Positions 52,024 to 61,520 of a DNA stretch of 64,000 nucleotides are shown here, piece by piece. Position numbers and translations under genes: made by a program. Within the stretch, counting starts at the first letter, position 1. Each line of letters begins with the position of its first letter. The DNA is from CAWKGV01 sp963849305. GTDB taxonomy: Bacteria > Pseudomonadota > Alphaproteobacteria > Acetobacterales > Acetobacteraceae. The notes below the pieces were generated by a model. The model saw only the letters and a list, made by a program, of their open reading frames with translations, had not been told where the DNA came from and made no database searches. The stretch is from assembly GCA_963849305.1 (NCBI GenBank), contig CAWKGV010000006.1:62001-126000 (forward strand). The letters are read 5' to 3'.

Positions 52024-52932
52024 TCAGCGGCTACCGATCACGATCAACAGAACGCCGCAGACCACCAACACGAGCCCGGGCGCATCGCCTCGTGTCAACC
52101 GCTCCTTCAAATAGAAGCGGCTGAACAGCAGAGTGAACACCACCTCGACCTGGCCGACTGCGCGAACGAGTGCCACGTCGGTGAGCGTGAAGCCGGTGAA
52201 CCAGCAAGCCGAGCCGGCCGCCGAGAGCAGGCCGACCCACGAGGAGGTCCGCCAGGTGGTAACTGCCTTGCGCAGTTCCAGCGGGTCGCGCACGGCGATA
52301 TAGGCGCCCTGCATCAGCGTTTGCAGCGTGTTCGTGACAAACAGCACGAACATCGCGCGGACGAAGACGCTGGGGCCGGAGGTGGCCTGGCTCGCCAGCT
52401 TGATGAACACGACCGTGACCGCGAAAAAGAACCCCGCGCTGAGACCGGCCAGTGCCGCCGGCTGCACGGTCGCCGCCGCCAGCTCGCGCGGCTTGAGCCC
52501 GCGCCCGGCGAACGAGAGCGTCAGCACCCCCACTAGCCCGACCGCGATCCCTGCCCAGGCGATCGGGCGCAACGCCTCATGCAGCACGATCAGGGCGATG
52601 ATGCCGCTCTGCGCCGTCTCGGTCTTGGAATAGGCGGTGCCGACCGCGAAGTTGCGGAAGCCGAACGCCATGATCAGCAGGTTGGTGGCGAGGATCTGGC
52701 TGAAGCCGCCGGCCGCGGCATACGCCACCATGCGCGGGCTGATCGCCGGCAGAACGCCGCCCGTGGCCGCGAGCGCCGCCAGAAGGAACACCAGGGAGCC
52801 GGGGGCTCCATACAAGTAGCGCACGAACCCCGCACCGTTGACCGACAGACGGGCGCGGAGCTTCTGTTGCATGGCCGTGCGCCAGCACTGAAACAGCGCG
52901 GCGGTGACGGCGATCGGAATCCATAACGGCAT
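52024..52932 (-). CDS. EamA/DMT family transporter
   Basis: A 302-residue membrane protein with about ten helices in two EamA repeats: MPLWIPIAVTAALFQCWRTA, SQILATNLLIMAFGFRNFAV, LIVLHEALRPIAWAGIAVGL and QVEVVFTLLFSRFYLKERLT. Such carriers export or import small metabolites; the substrate is unknown. ATG 52932 removes an unlikely 61-residue hydrophilic extension. It converges with ppx (6-base gap) and diverges from the SIMPL gene. Confidence 0.88.
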   Translation of the reverse strand: MPLWIPIAVTAALFQCWRTAMQQKLRARLSVNGAGFVRYLYGAPGSLVFLLAALAATGGVLPAISPRMVAYAAAGGFSQILATNLLIMAFGFRNFAVGTAYSKTETAQSGIIALIVLHEALRPIAWAGIAVGLVGVLTLSFAGRGLKPRELAAATVQPAALAGLSAGFFFAVTVVFIKLASQATSGPSVFVRAMFVLFVTNTLQTLMQGAYIAVRDPLELRKAVTTWRTSSWVGLLSAAGSACWFTGFTLTDVALVRAVGQVEVVFTLLFSRFYLKERLTRGDAPGLVLVVCGVLLIVIGSR

Positions 52933-53010
52933 TCCTGGGTCTTTAGGCCGGTGCGCTTGCCGGTCAACCCGCACCGAGGGCAGGCTCGCGAAACAGACGG
53001 GAGCGGCTGG

Positions 53011-53700
53011 ATGCGAACCGGGACGTTGCTGGCGGGGACAATCGTCGCGTTGTGCGCGGCGTGCCCCGCGCTCGCGGATACGATCCTCCATCTGTCGGAA
53101 ACGGCGACGGTCCAAGCCTCACCCGATGAGCTGACTGGAACGCTGCGGGCGGAGACGACTGCGCCTACGGCGGCGGAGGCGCAGGCGCGGGTGAACACCG
53201 AAATGGCCGCGGCGCTGACGCGCGCCCGACAGGTTGCGGGCGTGACGGCCTCCACCGGCGCCTACGCCGTCTGGCAACCCGAGCCCGCGCACCAGAGCGG
53301 CGCGTCGGGCGGCGCCGCGCAATGGCGTGCGAGCCAAAGCCTCGAGCTATCCAGCCATGGCGGGCAGACGTTGCTTGGGCTGGTGGGCAAATTGCAGCAA
53401 CAGGGGCTAGCGGTCGGACAGCTCGCCTGGCAGTTGTCGCAGCCGGCGAGTGAGGCCGCGCATCAGCGGGCCTTGCGTGACGCGCTGAGCCGGCTACGCC
53501 TCCGCGCCGAGGAGGCGGCCGGGCTGCTCGACCTACGCTTCGGCTCGTTCAAGGAGGTGCGGCTCGGTCCCTCGCCGGTGCCGGTCTTTCCGCACGCGAT
53601 GATGGCGGCAGCGGCGCCGACGCCGAACGCGGAGGCCGGGCCAGTCGATGTCAGCGCGACCGTGGAAGCGGACGTGGTGCTGCTGGCGCGATTGCAGTGA
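53011..53700 (+). CDS. SIMPL domain (DUF541) exported protein
   Basis: A 229-residue periplasmic protein with a signal peptide (MRTGTLLAGTIVALCAACPA) and a SIMPL domain. It shows ILHLSETATVQASPDELTGT, then AEAQARVNTEMAAALTRARQ and the conserved middle QLAWQLSQPASEAAHQRALR. SIMPL proteins form oligomeric assemblies of unclear function. ATG 53011 gives the full leader. Confidence 0.85.
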   Translation: MRTGTLLAGTIVALCAACPALADTILHLSETATVQASPDELTGTLRAETTAPTAAEAQARVNTEMAAALTRARQVAGVTASTGAYAVWQPEPAHQSGASGGAAQWRASQSLELSSHGGQTLLGLVGKLQQQGLAVGQLAWQLSQPASEAAHQRALRDALSRLRLRAEEAAGLLDLRFGSFKEVRLGPSPVPVFPHAMMAAAAPTPNAEAGPVDVSATVEADVVLLARLQ

Positions 53701-53732
53701 GGGTGTCTGGCTCCTCCTGCATCGATAGCGTA

Positions 53733-55502
53733 TCAGGTGCGCTTCGATACCGGCTTGCCGCGGGCGGCGGCCTTCGGCGCCACCGCCCGTCTTGACCGGA
53801 GTGCGGCCGGCTTGGCAGCGGGCTTGCCGGCGCGCAACTCGGCGATGGTGGCGCGTGTGGTGATCTGGTCGGGGTTGGTGCGCAACTCGATCACGGCCGG
53901 TCGGCCGCTGGCGGCAGCACGCTCGAATGCCGGCGCGAACTCGGCGGTTTCGCTAACCACCTCGCCATGCCCGCCGAACGCCTCGATGAGCTTGGCGAAA
54001 TCCGGGTTGGTGAGCGCGGTGCCGGAGACCCGGCCCGGAAAGTCGCGCTCCTGGTGCATCCGGATCGTCCCATACATCTGATTATTGAAGACCAGGACGA
54101 TCGGGGCCACGCCGTGGTGGAACGCGGTGGCGAGTTCCTGGCCGGTCATCATGAAACCGCCATCGCCCACGAGCGACACCACCATGCGGTCCGGGAACGC
54201 GATCTTGGCACCGACTGCGGCCGGCACGCTGTAGCCCATCGCGCCGTTGGTCGGGCCGATATAGCGCTGCTGCTCGCTGAAGTTGATGAAGCGAGTCGCC
54301 CAGCCCGCGAAATTGCCGGCGTCCGTCGTCAGAATGGCGTCGCGGGGCAGCAACTGTTCCAGGTCGCGCATTGCCTGGCCCAGGTTGAGCGCGCCCTCGT
54401 ACGCAGGCACTTGGCGCCCGGTTTCGCGGATCTCGCGCAACTCCTCCCGCCAATCGCCCCAGGTGGCATGGACCGGCTCCATGGCCGCCGCCGAGAGCGC
54501 GAAGGCGTTGAGGTCGGAGACGATGCCGAGCGCGGGACGGACCACGCGACCAATCTCGCTCCCGTCTGGATGGATCTGCACGATCGGCGTCTCGTTCGCC
54601 GCCTCGAACAGCGTGAAGCCCTGGGTCGCGGCATCGCCCAACCGGGAGCCGATCGCCAGGATCAGGTCCGCCTCCTTCACTTTGGCAATCAGCGCCGGGT
54701 CGGACCCCACGCCGAGATCGCCCACGAAGTTCTCCAGCGTGCCGTCGTAGAGGGCCTGGCGGCGGAACCCGACCGCAACGGGAAGGTCGTTGCCGTGCAG
54801 GAAGTCGCGCAAGGCAAGGCGCCCAGCCTCGGTCCAGGAAGCCCCTCCGAGCACCACGAGCGGCCGGCTCGCCTGACCGAGCATGGTGCGCAATTTGGTC
54901 ATGGCCGCCGGGCAAGGATGGGCGAGCGCCATCTCGGCGCGGGAGATATCGGGCACGTCGGCCAGTTCTCGCTGCATCTCCTCGGAGAGGGCGACCACCA
55001 CCGGGCCGGGCCGACCCGACGTTGCGACATCTATCGCGTGAGCGACCACTTCCGGAATGCGCTTGGCCTGGTCGATTTGCGTCGCCCATTTGGCGATCGG
55101 ACTGAACATCCGCCGGTAATCGATCTCCTGGAACGCGTCCCGGCCGGAATCGGCCAGCGGGATTTGGCCTACGAACAGCAGAAGCGGCGTGCTGTCCTGC
55201 ATCGCGATATGCACGCCGATCGCGCTGTGACAGGCGCCCGGCCCACGGGTCACGATGGCCGCGGCAGGGCGGCCGCAGAGCTTCCCGTAGGCTTCCGCCA
55301 TGTTGACCGCGCCCGCTTCGAATCGGCAGGTGACAAGCTTTATCTTTTGGCGGACGTCGTAGAGCCCATCCAGCACCGGCAGGAAGCTCTCTCCGGGAAC
55401 AGAGAACACGTGGTCGATCCCCTGCGCGACCAAGGTATCGGCCAGGATGCGACCCCCGATGCGCGGCGTGCTGCGTGCCTTGCGAGCCTGTGCCAGTTGC
55501 AT
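53733..55502 (-). CDS. Thiamine pyrophosphate-dependent enzyme, acetolactate synthase-like
   Basis: 589-residue ThDP enzyme with the three domains of the ALS/POX group. The N-terminal Pyr domain reads GIDHVFSVPGESFLPVLDGL, with the catalytic Glu in VTCRFEAGAVNMAEAYGKL. The centre is ASRPLVVLGGASWTEAGRLA. The PP domain has the Mg/ThDP motif VGDGGFMMTGQELATAFHHG through VFNNQMYGTIR. The specific reaction is unknown. An unusual Lys/Arg/Ala/Pro-rich tail of about 40 residues follows the last domain. ATG 55502 is used; upstream residues are implausible. Confidence 0.9.
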   Translation of the reverse strand: MQLAQARKARSTPRIGGRILADTLVAQGIDHVFSVPGESFLPVLDGLYDVRQKIKLVTCRFEAGAVNMAEAYGKLCGRPAAAIVTRGPGACHSAIGVHIAMQDSTPLLLFVGQIPLADSGRDAFQEIDYRRMFSPIAKWATQIDQAKRIPEVVAHAIDVATSGRPGPVVVALSEEMQRELADVPDISRAEMALAHPCPAAMTKLRTMLGQASRPLVVLGGASWTEAGRLALRDFLHGNDLPVAVGFRRQALYDGTLENFVGDLGVGSDPALIAKVKEADLILAIGSRLGDAATQGFTLFEAANETPIVQIHPDGSEIGRVVRPALGIVSDLNAFALSAAAMEPVHATWGDWREELREIRETGRQVPAYEGALNLGQAMRDLEQLLPRDAILTTDAGNFAGWATRFINFSEQQRYIGPTNGAMGYSVPAAVGAKIAFPDRMVVSLVGDGGFMMTGQELATAFHHGVAPIVLVFNNQMYGTIRMHQERDFPGRVSGTALTNPDFAKLIEAFGGHGEVVSETAEFAPAFERAAASGRPAVIELRTNPDQITTRATIAELRAGKPAAKPAALRSRRAVAPKAAARGKPVSKRT

Positions 55503-55647
55503 TGGTAGCGCCTTCCTCGTCCCCGGCCTAGCACGGTATCGGATCGATAACGGGGCCGTCACGTCATTTTGACGCTGAGAAGAGAGAAGACAGACCACGC
55601 GCCCTCTGTCATCTGTTTTCTGGGTTCGCTCGGACAGGAGGTGCGGA

Positions 55648-55902
55648 ATGCGCGCGATCTTCGTAATGATCAAATGCGAGATGGGTCAAGCGTATCGGGT
55701 CGCCCGAGAGGCCGCGGACGCGATTGAGGAGATGTCGGAGATGTACTCCACATCCGGCCAGTACGACCTCCTAGGCAAGTTCTATCTGGATGGGGATCAG
55801 GACATCGGGCTGTTTGTAACCGAACGGGTGCAGACATTGCCCGGCGTGAAGGACACCTACACGCTGATCACGTTCAACGCATTCAGTGGCGGCCAGGGAT
55901 GA
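55648..55902 (+). CDS. Stand-alone Lrp/AsnC ligand-binding (RAM) domain
   Basis: An 84-residue protein consisting only of the effector-binding domain of Lrp/AsnC regulators: MRAIFVMIKCEMGQAYRVAR, YSTSGQYDLLGKFYLDGDQD and TLPGVKDTYTLITFNAF. There is no DNA-binding domain. Such single-domain proteins may sense amino acids or modulate full-length Lrp proteins. AGGAGG at 55637-55642 precedes the ATG. It diverges from the ThDP enzyme gene. Confidence 0.88.
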   Translation: MRAIFVMIKCEMGQAYRVAREAADAIEEMSEMYSTSGQYDLLGKFYLDGDQDIGLFVTERVQTLPGVKDTYTLITFNAFSGGQG

Positions 55903-55916
55903 GATGCGCCAAGCGG

Positions 55917-56039
55917 CCCTCACCCCGACCCTCTCCCGCAAGCGGGAAAGGGAGCAGAAGTCGGCCCCTCCTTCAGCGAGACGGCGCAAGGGGCGCAGTA
56001 AAAAGCCCTTGCCCTTTGGGAGAGGGTTGGGTGGGGCCG
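55917..56039. repeat. Long inverted-repeat (REP/MITE-like) element
   Basis: Between the convergent Lrp-domain gene and the CoxL-type gene lies an element bounded by GGCCCTCACCCCGACCCTCT on the left and its imperfect complement (ending AGAGGGTTGGGTGGGGCC) on the right. A small inner hairpin (CTCCCGCAAGCGGGA) lies in the left arm. It resembles the CCCTCTCCC/GGGAGAGGG intergenic repeats found in many proteobacteria and probably terminates both genes. Confidence 0.65.
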
Positions 56040-56044
56040 GGCAA

Positions 56045-58363
56045 CTAGTTGCGGGCGCGCTTGATCGCCGCCCAGACCCGTGAGGATGTGGCGGGCATAT
56101 CGAAGTTCCGGATCCCGACCTCCGCCAGGGCGTCGTTGACCGCGTTCATCGCCGCGGCGAGCCCGCCCACCGTCCCCGCCTCGCCCACGCCCTTCACCCC
56201 GAGCGGATTCACCCGGGTCGGTACCTCCCGCAAGGCCAGCCGGAAGTCGGGCAGGTCGGCCGCGCGCGGCATCTGGTAATCCATGAATGACGCGCTCAGC
56301 ATCTGGCCCGACGCCGGATCATGCACGATCTGCTCGCCCAGCGCCTGGCCGAGCGCCTGGACCACACCGCCATGGATCTGCCCGTTCACCAACAGCGGAT
56401 TGAGCACGCGGCCTAGCTCCTCGACCGCGCTGTAGCGCACCACCTCCGCCACTCCGGTCTGCGGGTCGATCTCGACCTCGCAGATATGCGTGCCGTTGGG
56501 AAAGGTCACGGCGGTCGCCTGGAACTCGCCTTGCTCCTCGATGCCTGGGGTCTCGCCGGGCGGCAGGCGGGCAGGATCATTCGCGGCGCGCGCGACATCC
56601 GAAAGGCCAACGAAGCGGTCGGTGCCGGTGATGCGGAATCGCCCGCGCTCGAACGTCACGTCGGCAACCGCCGCCTCCAGCAGCTCCGCGGCGATCCGGC
56701 GCGCCTTCTCGATGACCTTGTCGGCCGCGATGGAGACGGCGGATGCCCCGATCGGCAGCGCCCCCGAGCCGCCGCTCCCGCGACCCTGCGGCAACTGGTC
56801 GGTATCGCCCTGCATGAATTCGATCCGTTCGATCGGGATGCCGAACCGCTCGGCGAGAAGCTGCGGGAACGCGGTCTCCAGGCCCTGGCCCACCGACATC
56901 GTGCCGGTACGCAGCAATAGCCGCCCGTCCTCGGTCAGTCGCAAGCCGGACGTGTCCTTGCCGGGTCGCAGGAACGGGCCGCCCGCGACCTCGATGCAGT
57001 TGCAGATGCCGAGGCCCCGCAGCTTGCCCGCGCGCCGCGACGCCTCGCGCCGACGCGCAAACCCGTCGCGCTCGGCGAGCTCGGCGGCGACGCGCATGTT
57101 CTCCTCGAACTCGCCGCAATCATAGGTGAAGGTCAGGGCCGTCTTGTACGGCATCGCCTCGGGCGGGATCAGGTTCAGCCGGCGCAGCTCGAATGGGTCC
57201 AGGCCCACATCGCGCGCGGCCACGTCGATGATCCGCTCGATCGCGTAGGTCGCCTCCGGACGGCCGGCGCCGCGATAGGCGGCGGTGGGGACGGTATGGG
57301 TCAGCACGCCGCAGACCTCGGCGGCGATATGCGGGATGCGATAGACCCCGGCGACACCGCCGATATTGCCCACGCACCAGGCGGAGCGGCCCGAGACGTA
57401 GGCGCCTAGATTGACGTTCCAGCACAGCCGGAACGCGGTGAACCGATGCGCCGCATCGAGGCCCAGCTCGGCCGTGACCTCCATCTCGCGCGCCTGCTCG
57501 TCGGTCAGGAACCCTTCCGTGCGCTCCGAAACCCACAACACCGGTCGGTGCAGTTTGCGCGCCGCCCAGGCGACGAGCACCACTTCCTGATGCAACCCCG
57601 CTTTCATGCCGAACGAACCGCCGACATCGCCGATCGTGACGTGGACCCGGCTGGGTTCCTCCTGGAAGGACTGCGCCAGCCCGCCGCGCAGCGCGAACGG
57701 GCTCTGGTGGCTCGCGCTCACCGATAGCCGACCGTCGGCGGCGACCGAGGCCAAGGCGACTCGCGGCTCCAGCGAGTTGGCGGTGACGCGCGAGATGGTG
57801 AAATCCAGCTTGGTCACATGCGTCGAGGCGCGCAAGGCGGCATCGGTCGGCTCGGCCTGGCCGCCTTTCCACAGAAACGCGACGTTGCCGGGCGCGAGGT
57901 CCCAAACTTGCGGCCCATCCGGCGCCAAAGCCGCGACCGGTGTGGTGACGGCCGGCAGCGCCGCGTAATCGACCAGCACGGCCTCGGCAGCCGCCTGCGC
58001 GGCTGCCTCGGTTTCCGCGATCACTGCCGCGACCGGCTCGCCCACGAAGCGTACGCGGCTCTGTGCCAGGATCGCTCGGTCGGTCTTCGGCGCCGGGCTG
58101 CCGTCGGGCCGGGGGAAGTTGATGCCGCCGGGAATGGGGGCAACGGCCGCGAGATCGGCGGCAGTGGCTACGCAGGCGACGCCTGGCATTCCCCGCGCCG
58201 CCTCGACATCGATTCGGCTGATATCGGCGTGCGCGTGCGGCGAGCGGACCAGCACCATGTGCAATAGCCCAGGCGGTCGGGCGTCGGCGGTGTACCGGCC
58301 CTTGCCGGTCAGCAGCCGCACATCCTCGCGCCGGCGCAGCGATTTGGCCTCGAATGCTGCCAT
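56045..58363 (-). CDS. Second form II CoxL-type molybdopterin subunit
   Basis: 772-residue xanthine oxidase family large subunit beginning FEAKSLRRREDVRLLTGKGR. The first Moco loop is GGSFGMKAGLHQEVVLVAWA, the active loop is PTAAYRGAGRPEATYA (form II), and the Glu motif is GVKGVGEAGTVGGLAAAMNA. It lies alone, with no CoxS or CoxM gene beside it, so it must borrow redox subunits or have them encoded elsewhere. ATG 58363 removes a 19-residue extension that overlaps the divergent promoter area. Confidence 0.92.
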   Translation of the reverse strand: MAAFEAKSLRRREDVRLLTGKGRYTADARPPGLLHMVLVRSPHAHADISRIDVEAARGMPGVACVATAADLAAVAPIPGGINFPRPDGSPAPKTDRAILAQSRVRFVGEPVAAVIAETEAAAQAAAEAVLVDYAALPAVTTPVAALAPDGPQVWDLAPGNVAFLWKGGQAEPTDAALRASTHVTKLDFTISRVTANSLEPRVALASVAADGRLSVSASHQSPFALRGGLAQSFQEEPSRVHVTIGDVGGSFGMKAGLHQEVVLVAWAARKLHRPVLWVSERTEGFLTDEQAREMEVTAELGLDAAHRFTAFRLCWNVNLGAYVSGRSAWCVGNIGGVAGVYRIPHIAAEVCGVLTHTVPTAAYRGAGRPEATYAIERIIDVAARDVGLDPFELRRLNLIPPEAMPYKTALTFTYDCGEFEENMRVAAELAERDGFARRREASRRAGKLRGLGICNCIEVAGGPFLRPGKDTSGLRLTEDGRLLLRTGTMSVGQGLETAFPQLLAERFGIPIERIEFMQGDTDQLPQGRGSGGSGALPIGASAVSIAADKVIEKARRIAAELLEAAVADVTFERGRFRITGTDRFVGLSDVARAANDPARLPPGETPGIEEQGEFQATAVTFPNGTHICEVEIDPQTGVAEVVRYSAVEELGRVLNPLLVNGQIHGGVVQALGQALGEQIVHDPASGQMLSASFMDYQMPRAADLPDFRLALREVPTRVNPLGVKGVGEAGTVGGLAAAMNAVNDALAEVGIRNFDMPATSSRVWAAIKRARN

Positions 58364-58449
58364 CGTCCGGTCCCCTTTTCTACTTCGCCGAGTTTGATCA
58401 GCCGCCGGGCTTGCGCTCAAGTGCGCGCGGAAGATCGGAAGGAACGGAC

Positions 58450-59253
58450 ATGCAGGCGATCGTGCCCTATCGCGTGCAGGCCTACAACACGTCGAGCAAC
58501 TCGGAGAACAAGATCCACGACGATGCGGTTGCCCGTCGCTTCGGGTTCAGCGGCGGTCTGGTGCCCGGGGTGGATGTCTATGCCTACATGACGCACCAGC
58601 CGCTGCAACGCTGGGGCCGCGCCTGGCTCGAGCGCGGGAGCGTCGAATGCCGGTTCGCCAAGCCGGTTTATGATGGCGAGACGGCCACAGTCATCGCCGA
58701 GGACGCCGAAGAAGGAATGCTGCTGCGCGTGGAAAGCGGCGGCGAGACCTGCGCGACCGGGTTCGCCGCCCTGCCCGAGGCGGCACCCGCGTCCTCGTCG
58801 GCCGGTTTCCAAGCACCAAGACGGCGTGAACACCGCCCGGCGGCAGACGAGGCATCGCTTGCGGTCGGAACATGGCTCGGGATGCGCCCGCTTCGGGTCA
58901 CTGCGGAGTATGCCGCGGAGTCTTTGCGCGCCTGGCGGGAGACCGATCCGATTTACGCCCGCGAGGGACTTGCTCATCCGGCATTGCTGTTGCGCGCCTG
59001 CAACTGGGCACTTAGCCACAACGTCGAGCTCGGTCCGTGGATTCATGTCGGCAGCAAGGTCCAGCACGTAAGACTGGCGCGCGTGGGCGACGAGATCTCG
59101 GTGTGCGCGCGCGTGAGCGGCAACTACGAGCACAAGGGGCACTGGTTCGTGGAACTGGATGCGCAGGTCGTGGCGAACGATCGCGTGCCGCTCGCGCGGA
59201 TCGCCCACACCGCGATCTACCGCCCACGCCAGGTCGCGGCGGCGGCCGAGTGA
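58450..59253 (+). CDS. Double-hotdog (MaoC-like) protein
   Basis: A 267-residue protein whose two halves resemble hotdog folds. The first has VARRFGFSGGLVPGVDVYAY and VECRFAKPVYDGETATVIAE, typical of MaoC-like dehydratases. The second has LLRACNWALSHNVELGPWIH and NYEHKGHWFVELDAQVVAND. Whether it hydrates an acyl-CoA or is a thioesterase cannot be decided. ATG 58450 is chosen because homologue-like sequence begins there. It diverges from the CoxL-type gene. Confidence 0.78.
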   Translation: MQAIVPYRVQAYNTSSNSENKIHDDAVARRFGFSGGLVPGVDVYAYMTHQPLQRWGRAWLERGSVECRFAKPVYDGETATVIAEDAEEGMLLRVESGGETCATGFAALPEAAPASSSAGFQAPRRREHRPAADEASLAVGTWLGMRPLRVTAEYAAESLRAWRETDPIYAREGLAHPALLLRACNWALSHNVELGPWIHVGSKVQHVRLARVGDEISVCARVSGNYEHKGHWFVELDAQVVANDRVPLARIAHTAIYRPRQVAAAAE

Positions 59254-59325
59254 GACAAGACCGGCCGGACTTGACGGCGACGCTCGCCTGGCAGCGAAAT
59301 TCGCGCTGCAAACGGGAGCGGCGCA

Positions 59326-60240
59326 ATGAGCGAGATGCGGATCATCGCGGGCGGCCTGAAGTTTCCCGAGGGGCCGGTCGCGATGCCGGACGGCTCGGTG
59401 ATCCTGGGCGAGATCGCCGGCGGCGCGGTCACCCGCGTTGCAGCGGACGGCACGCTTGCGCAGGTGGCGGCGGCCGGCGGCGGGCCGAACGGGCTCGCCA
59501 TCGGGCCGGACGGCGCGCTCTATTGCTGCAACAACGGCGGCAATCGTTACGGCTCGGTGAGCTTCCTGAGCATCGGCCCTTCGGCCGATTACCAGGGCGG
59601 CAGCATCCAGTGCATCGACCCGAACAGCGGCGAGGTGCGCGTGCTATACACGCATTGCGGCGAGCATAGGCTCTCGGCCCCGAACGACCTCGTGTTCGAC
59701 ACCGCGGGCGGGTTCTACTTCACCGATCTCGGCAAGCGATACGACCGCACGCGTGATCATGGCGGGCTCTACTACGCGCTGCCGGACGGCTCGCGGATCG
59801 CCGAGGTGGCGTATCCGATCGTCAGCCCCAACGGCGTCGGCCTGTCGCCGGACGGCAAGACCCTGTATGTCGCGGATACCGAGGCGGCGCGACTCTGGGC
59901 GTTCGACATCGAAGCGCCCGGAGTGGTGCGCAAGCAGGGCTTTCCCTCACCGCATGGCGGGCGCTTCCTCGCCGGGCTGCCAGGCTTCGCGCGGTTCGAC
60001 AGCCTCGCGGTCGAGGCGGGCGGCAACATCTGCGTCGCCACGCTGATCGGCGGCTGCATCACGGTGATCGCGCCGGACGGACGGATCGTGCGCCAGGTTC
60101 CGGTGCCGGACGTCTATCCGACCAATGTCTGCTTCGGCGGTCCGGACATGCGCACCGCCTATGTCACGCTATCGGCGACCGGCAAGCTGGGGGTCATGGA
60201 GTGGCCGGAGCCCGGTCTCAGGCTCAACTTTGCACCCTGA
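59326..60240 (+). CDS. SMP-30/gluconolactonase family protein
   Basis: Six-bladed propeller lactonase of 304 residues: GGLKFPEGPVAMPDGSVILG with the metal-ligand Glu, GPNGLAIGPDGALYCCNNGG, LSAPNDLVFDTAGGFYFTDL with the Asn/Asp ligands, and PNGVGLSPDGKTLYVADTEA. It hydrolyses sugar or other lactones. ATG 59326 follows GGGAGCGGC. It may share a transcript with the hotdog gene 72 bases upstream. Confidence 0.9.
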   Translation: MSEMRIIAGGLKFPEGPVAMPDGSVILGEIAGGAVTRVAADGTLAQVAAAGGGPNGLAIGPDGALYCCNNGGNRYGSVSFLSIGPSADYQGGSIQCIDPNSGEVRVLYTHCGEHRLSAPNDLVFDTAGGFYFTDLGKRYDRTRDHGGLYYALPDGSRIAEVAYPIVSPNGVGLSPDGKTLYVADTEAARLWAFDIEAPGVVRKQGFPSPHGGRFLAGLPGFARFDSLAVEAGGNICVATLIGGCITVIAPDGRIVRQVPVPDVYPTNVCFGGPDMRTAYVTLSATGKLGVMEWPEPGLRLNFAP

Positions 60241-60258
60241 CGTCGCGAGGCGTTCAGT

Positions 60259-61512
60259 TTACGACCGCAATGGGTCGGGTTGCATGGCCGGTTCCCGGCG
60301 CCCCGGAGCGGTCTCCGGCATTGCCGCCGCAAATACGGTGAATGCCACGGCCGCCGCGGCGCCGAGGGCGAGGAATGCGCTCGTATAGCCTGCATGATCC
60401 ACCAGGACGCCAGCAAACAGGCCGCTGGTTGACGCGCCGATACCCTGCACCGTGGCGACCAGTCCGAGCGCCAGATTGTAGCGGCCGGTCCCGCGCATGA
60501 GGTCGGCCACCACTAGCGGCGCGAGCGCGCCGAAGATGCCCGCGCCAACGCCGTCCAGCAATTGCACGCCGATCAGCCAGGCGCTGTCGTTGGAGAGCGT
60601 GTAGAGCACGGCGCGGATCGGCAAGATGCCGAAACCGATCAGGAACAGCGGCTTGCGGCCCCACGTGTCGGCGGTACGGCCGACCAGGATGGCGATCGGC
60701 AGCATCACCATCTGCGCGGCGATGATGCAGGACGACATCATGGCGTCGGCGAGTTTGGGATGCACGGCCGCGAGCTTCTGTCCGACCAACGGCAGCAGCG
60801 GCGCGTTCGCGAAATGGAACAGAGCCACGCAGAGGCAGAAGATCAGTAGCGGGCGACATTGGAGCAGTACCCGATAGCTCGCGGTCTTGTCGCCGGCCGA
60901 CGCCTCACCAGGTGACGGGTCGAGCCCCCGCGCCCGCTTGAAATCGATCGCGGTGGAAGGAATGGAGAGCGTCGCCAGGATCGAGAGCGAGGCGAACACG
61001 GGGACCAGAAGGAACACCGCGCGCTGCGAGAGGAGATATCCAACTGCTCCGGCGGCGGCCGCGATTGCGACATTGCCCAGGTGATCGAAGGCCGAATTGC
61101 GGCCGAGCCGACGCGCGAGCTGCTCGCGGGTATAAAGGCCGAGCGTCAAAGCGGCGACAGCCGGGCCGAACACGTCGCCGACCACGGCGATCAGGCTATT
61201 GGCGATGGTCACGGGCCAAAAGGTCGGGGCGGCGAAGATCGCGATCGAGCCGAGCGCCAAGACGAGCAGCGCCACCACGATCGCGCCGCGTTTCGCCCGC
61301 GTGCCGTCGATGGCGGCACCGATCGGCGTCTGCACGGCGAGCCCGATCAGGCCGCCGGCCATCGTCATCACCCCGACCTCGGACTGGCTCCAATGCCGCT
61401 GGCTGACAAGGAATACGTTGAGGAATGGCCCCAGCGCGCCGCGCACGTCCGCGAGCAGGAAATTCAGCGCGTCGAGCGACGCGGGATGGAAGGGGCGCGG
61501 GCTGTCTGCCAT
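60259..61512 (-). CDS. MFS transporter
   Basis: Twelve-helix major facilitator of 417 residues. It starts with LLADVRGALGPFLNVFLVSQ, followed by the loop GAAIDGTRAKRG (motif A-like), and in the second half ILVGRTADTWGRKPLFLIGF. It resembles drug/metabolite exporters. A cytoplasmic loop (KRARGLDPSPGEASAGDKTA) joins the halves. It ends 18 bases after the convergent SMP-30 gene. Confidence 0.9.
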   Translation of the reverse strand: MADSPRPFHPASLDALNFLLADVRGALGPFLNVFLVSQRHWSQSEVGVMTMAGGLIGLAVQTPIGAAIDGTRAKRGAIVVALLVLALGSIAIFAAPTFWPVTIANSLIAVVGDVFGPAVAALTLGLYTREQLARRLGRNSAFDHLGNVAIAAAAGAVGYLLSQRAVFLLVPVFASLSILATLSIPSTAIDFKRARGLDPSPGEASAGDKTASYRVLLQCRPLLIFCLCVALFHFANAPLLPLVGQKLAAVHPKLADAMMSSCIIAAQMVMLPIAILVGRTADTWGRKPLFLIGFGILPIRAVLYTLSNDSAWLIGVQLLDGVGAGIFGALAPLVVADLMRGTGRYNLALGLVATVQGIGASTSGLFAGVLVDHAGYTSAFLALGAAAAVAFTVFAAAMPETAPGRREPAMQPDPLRS

Positions 61513-61520
61513 GCCCTGCC

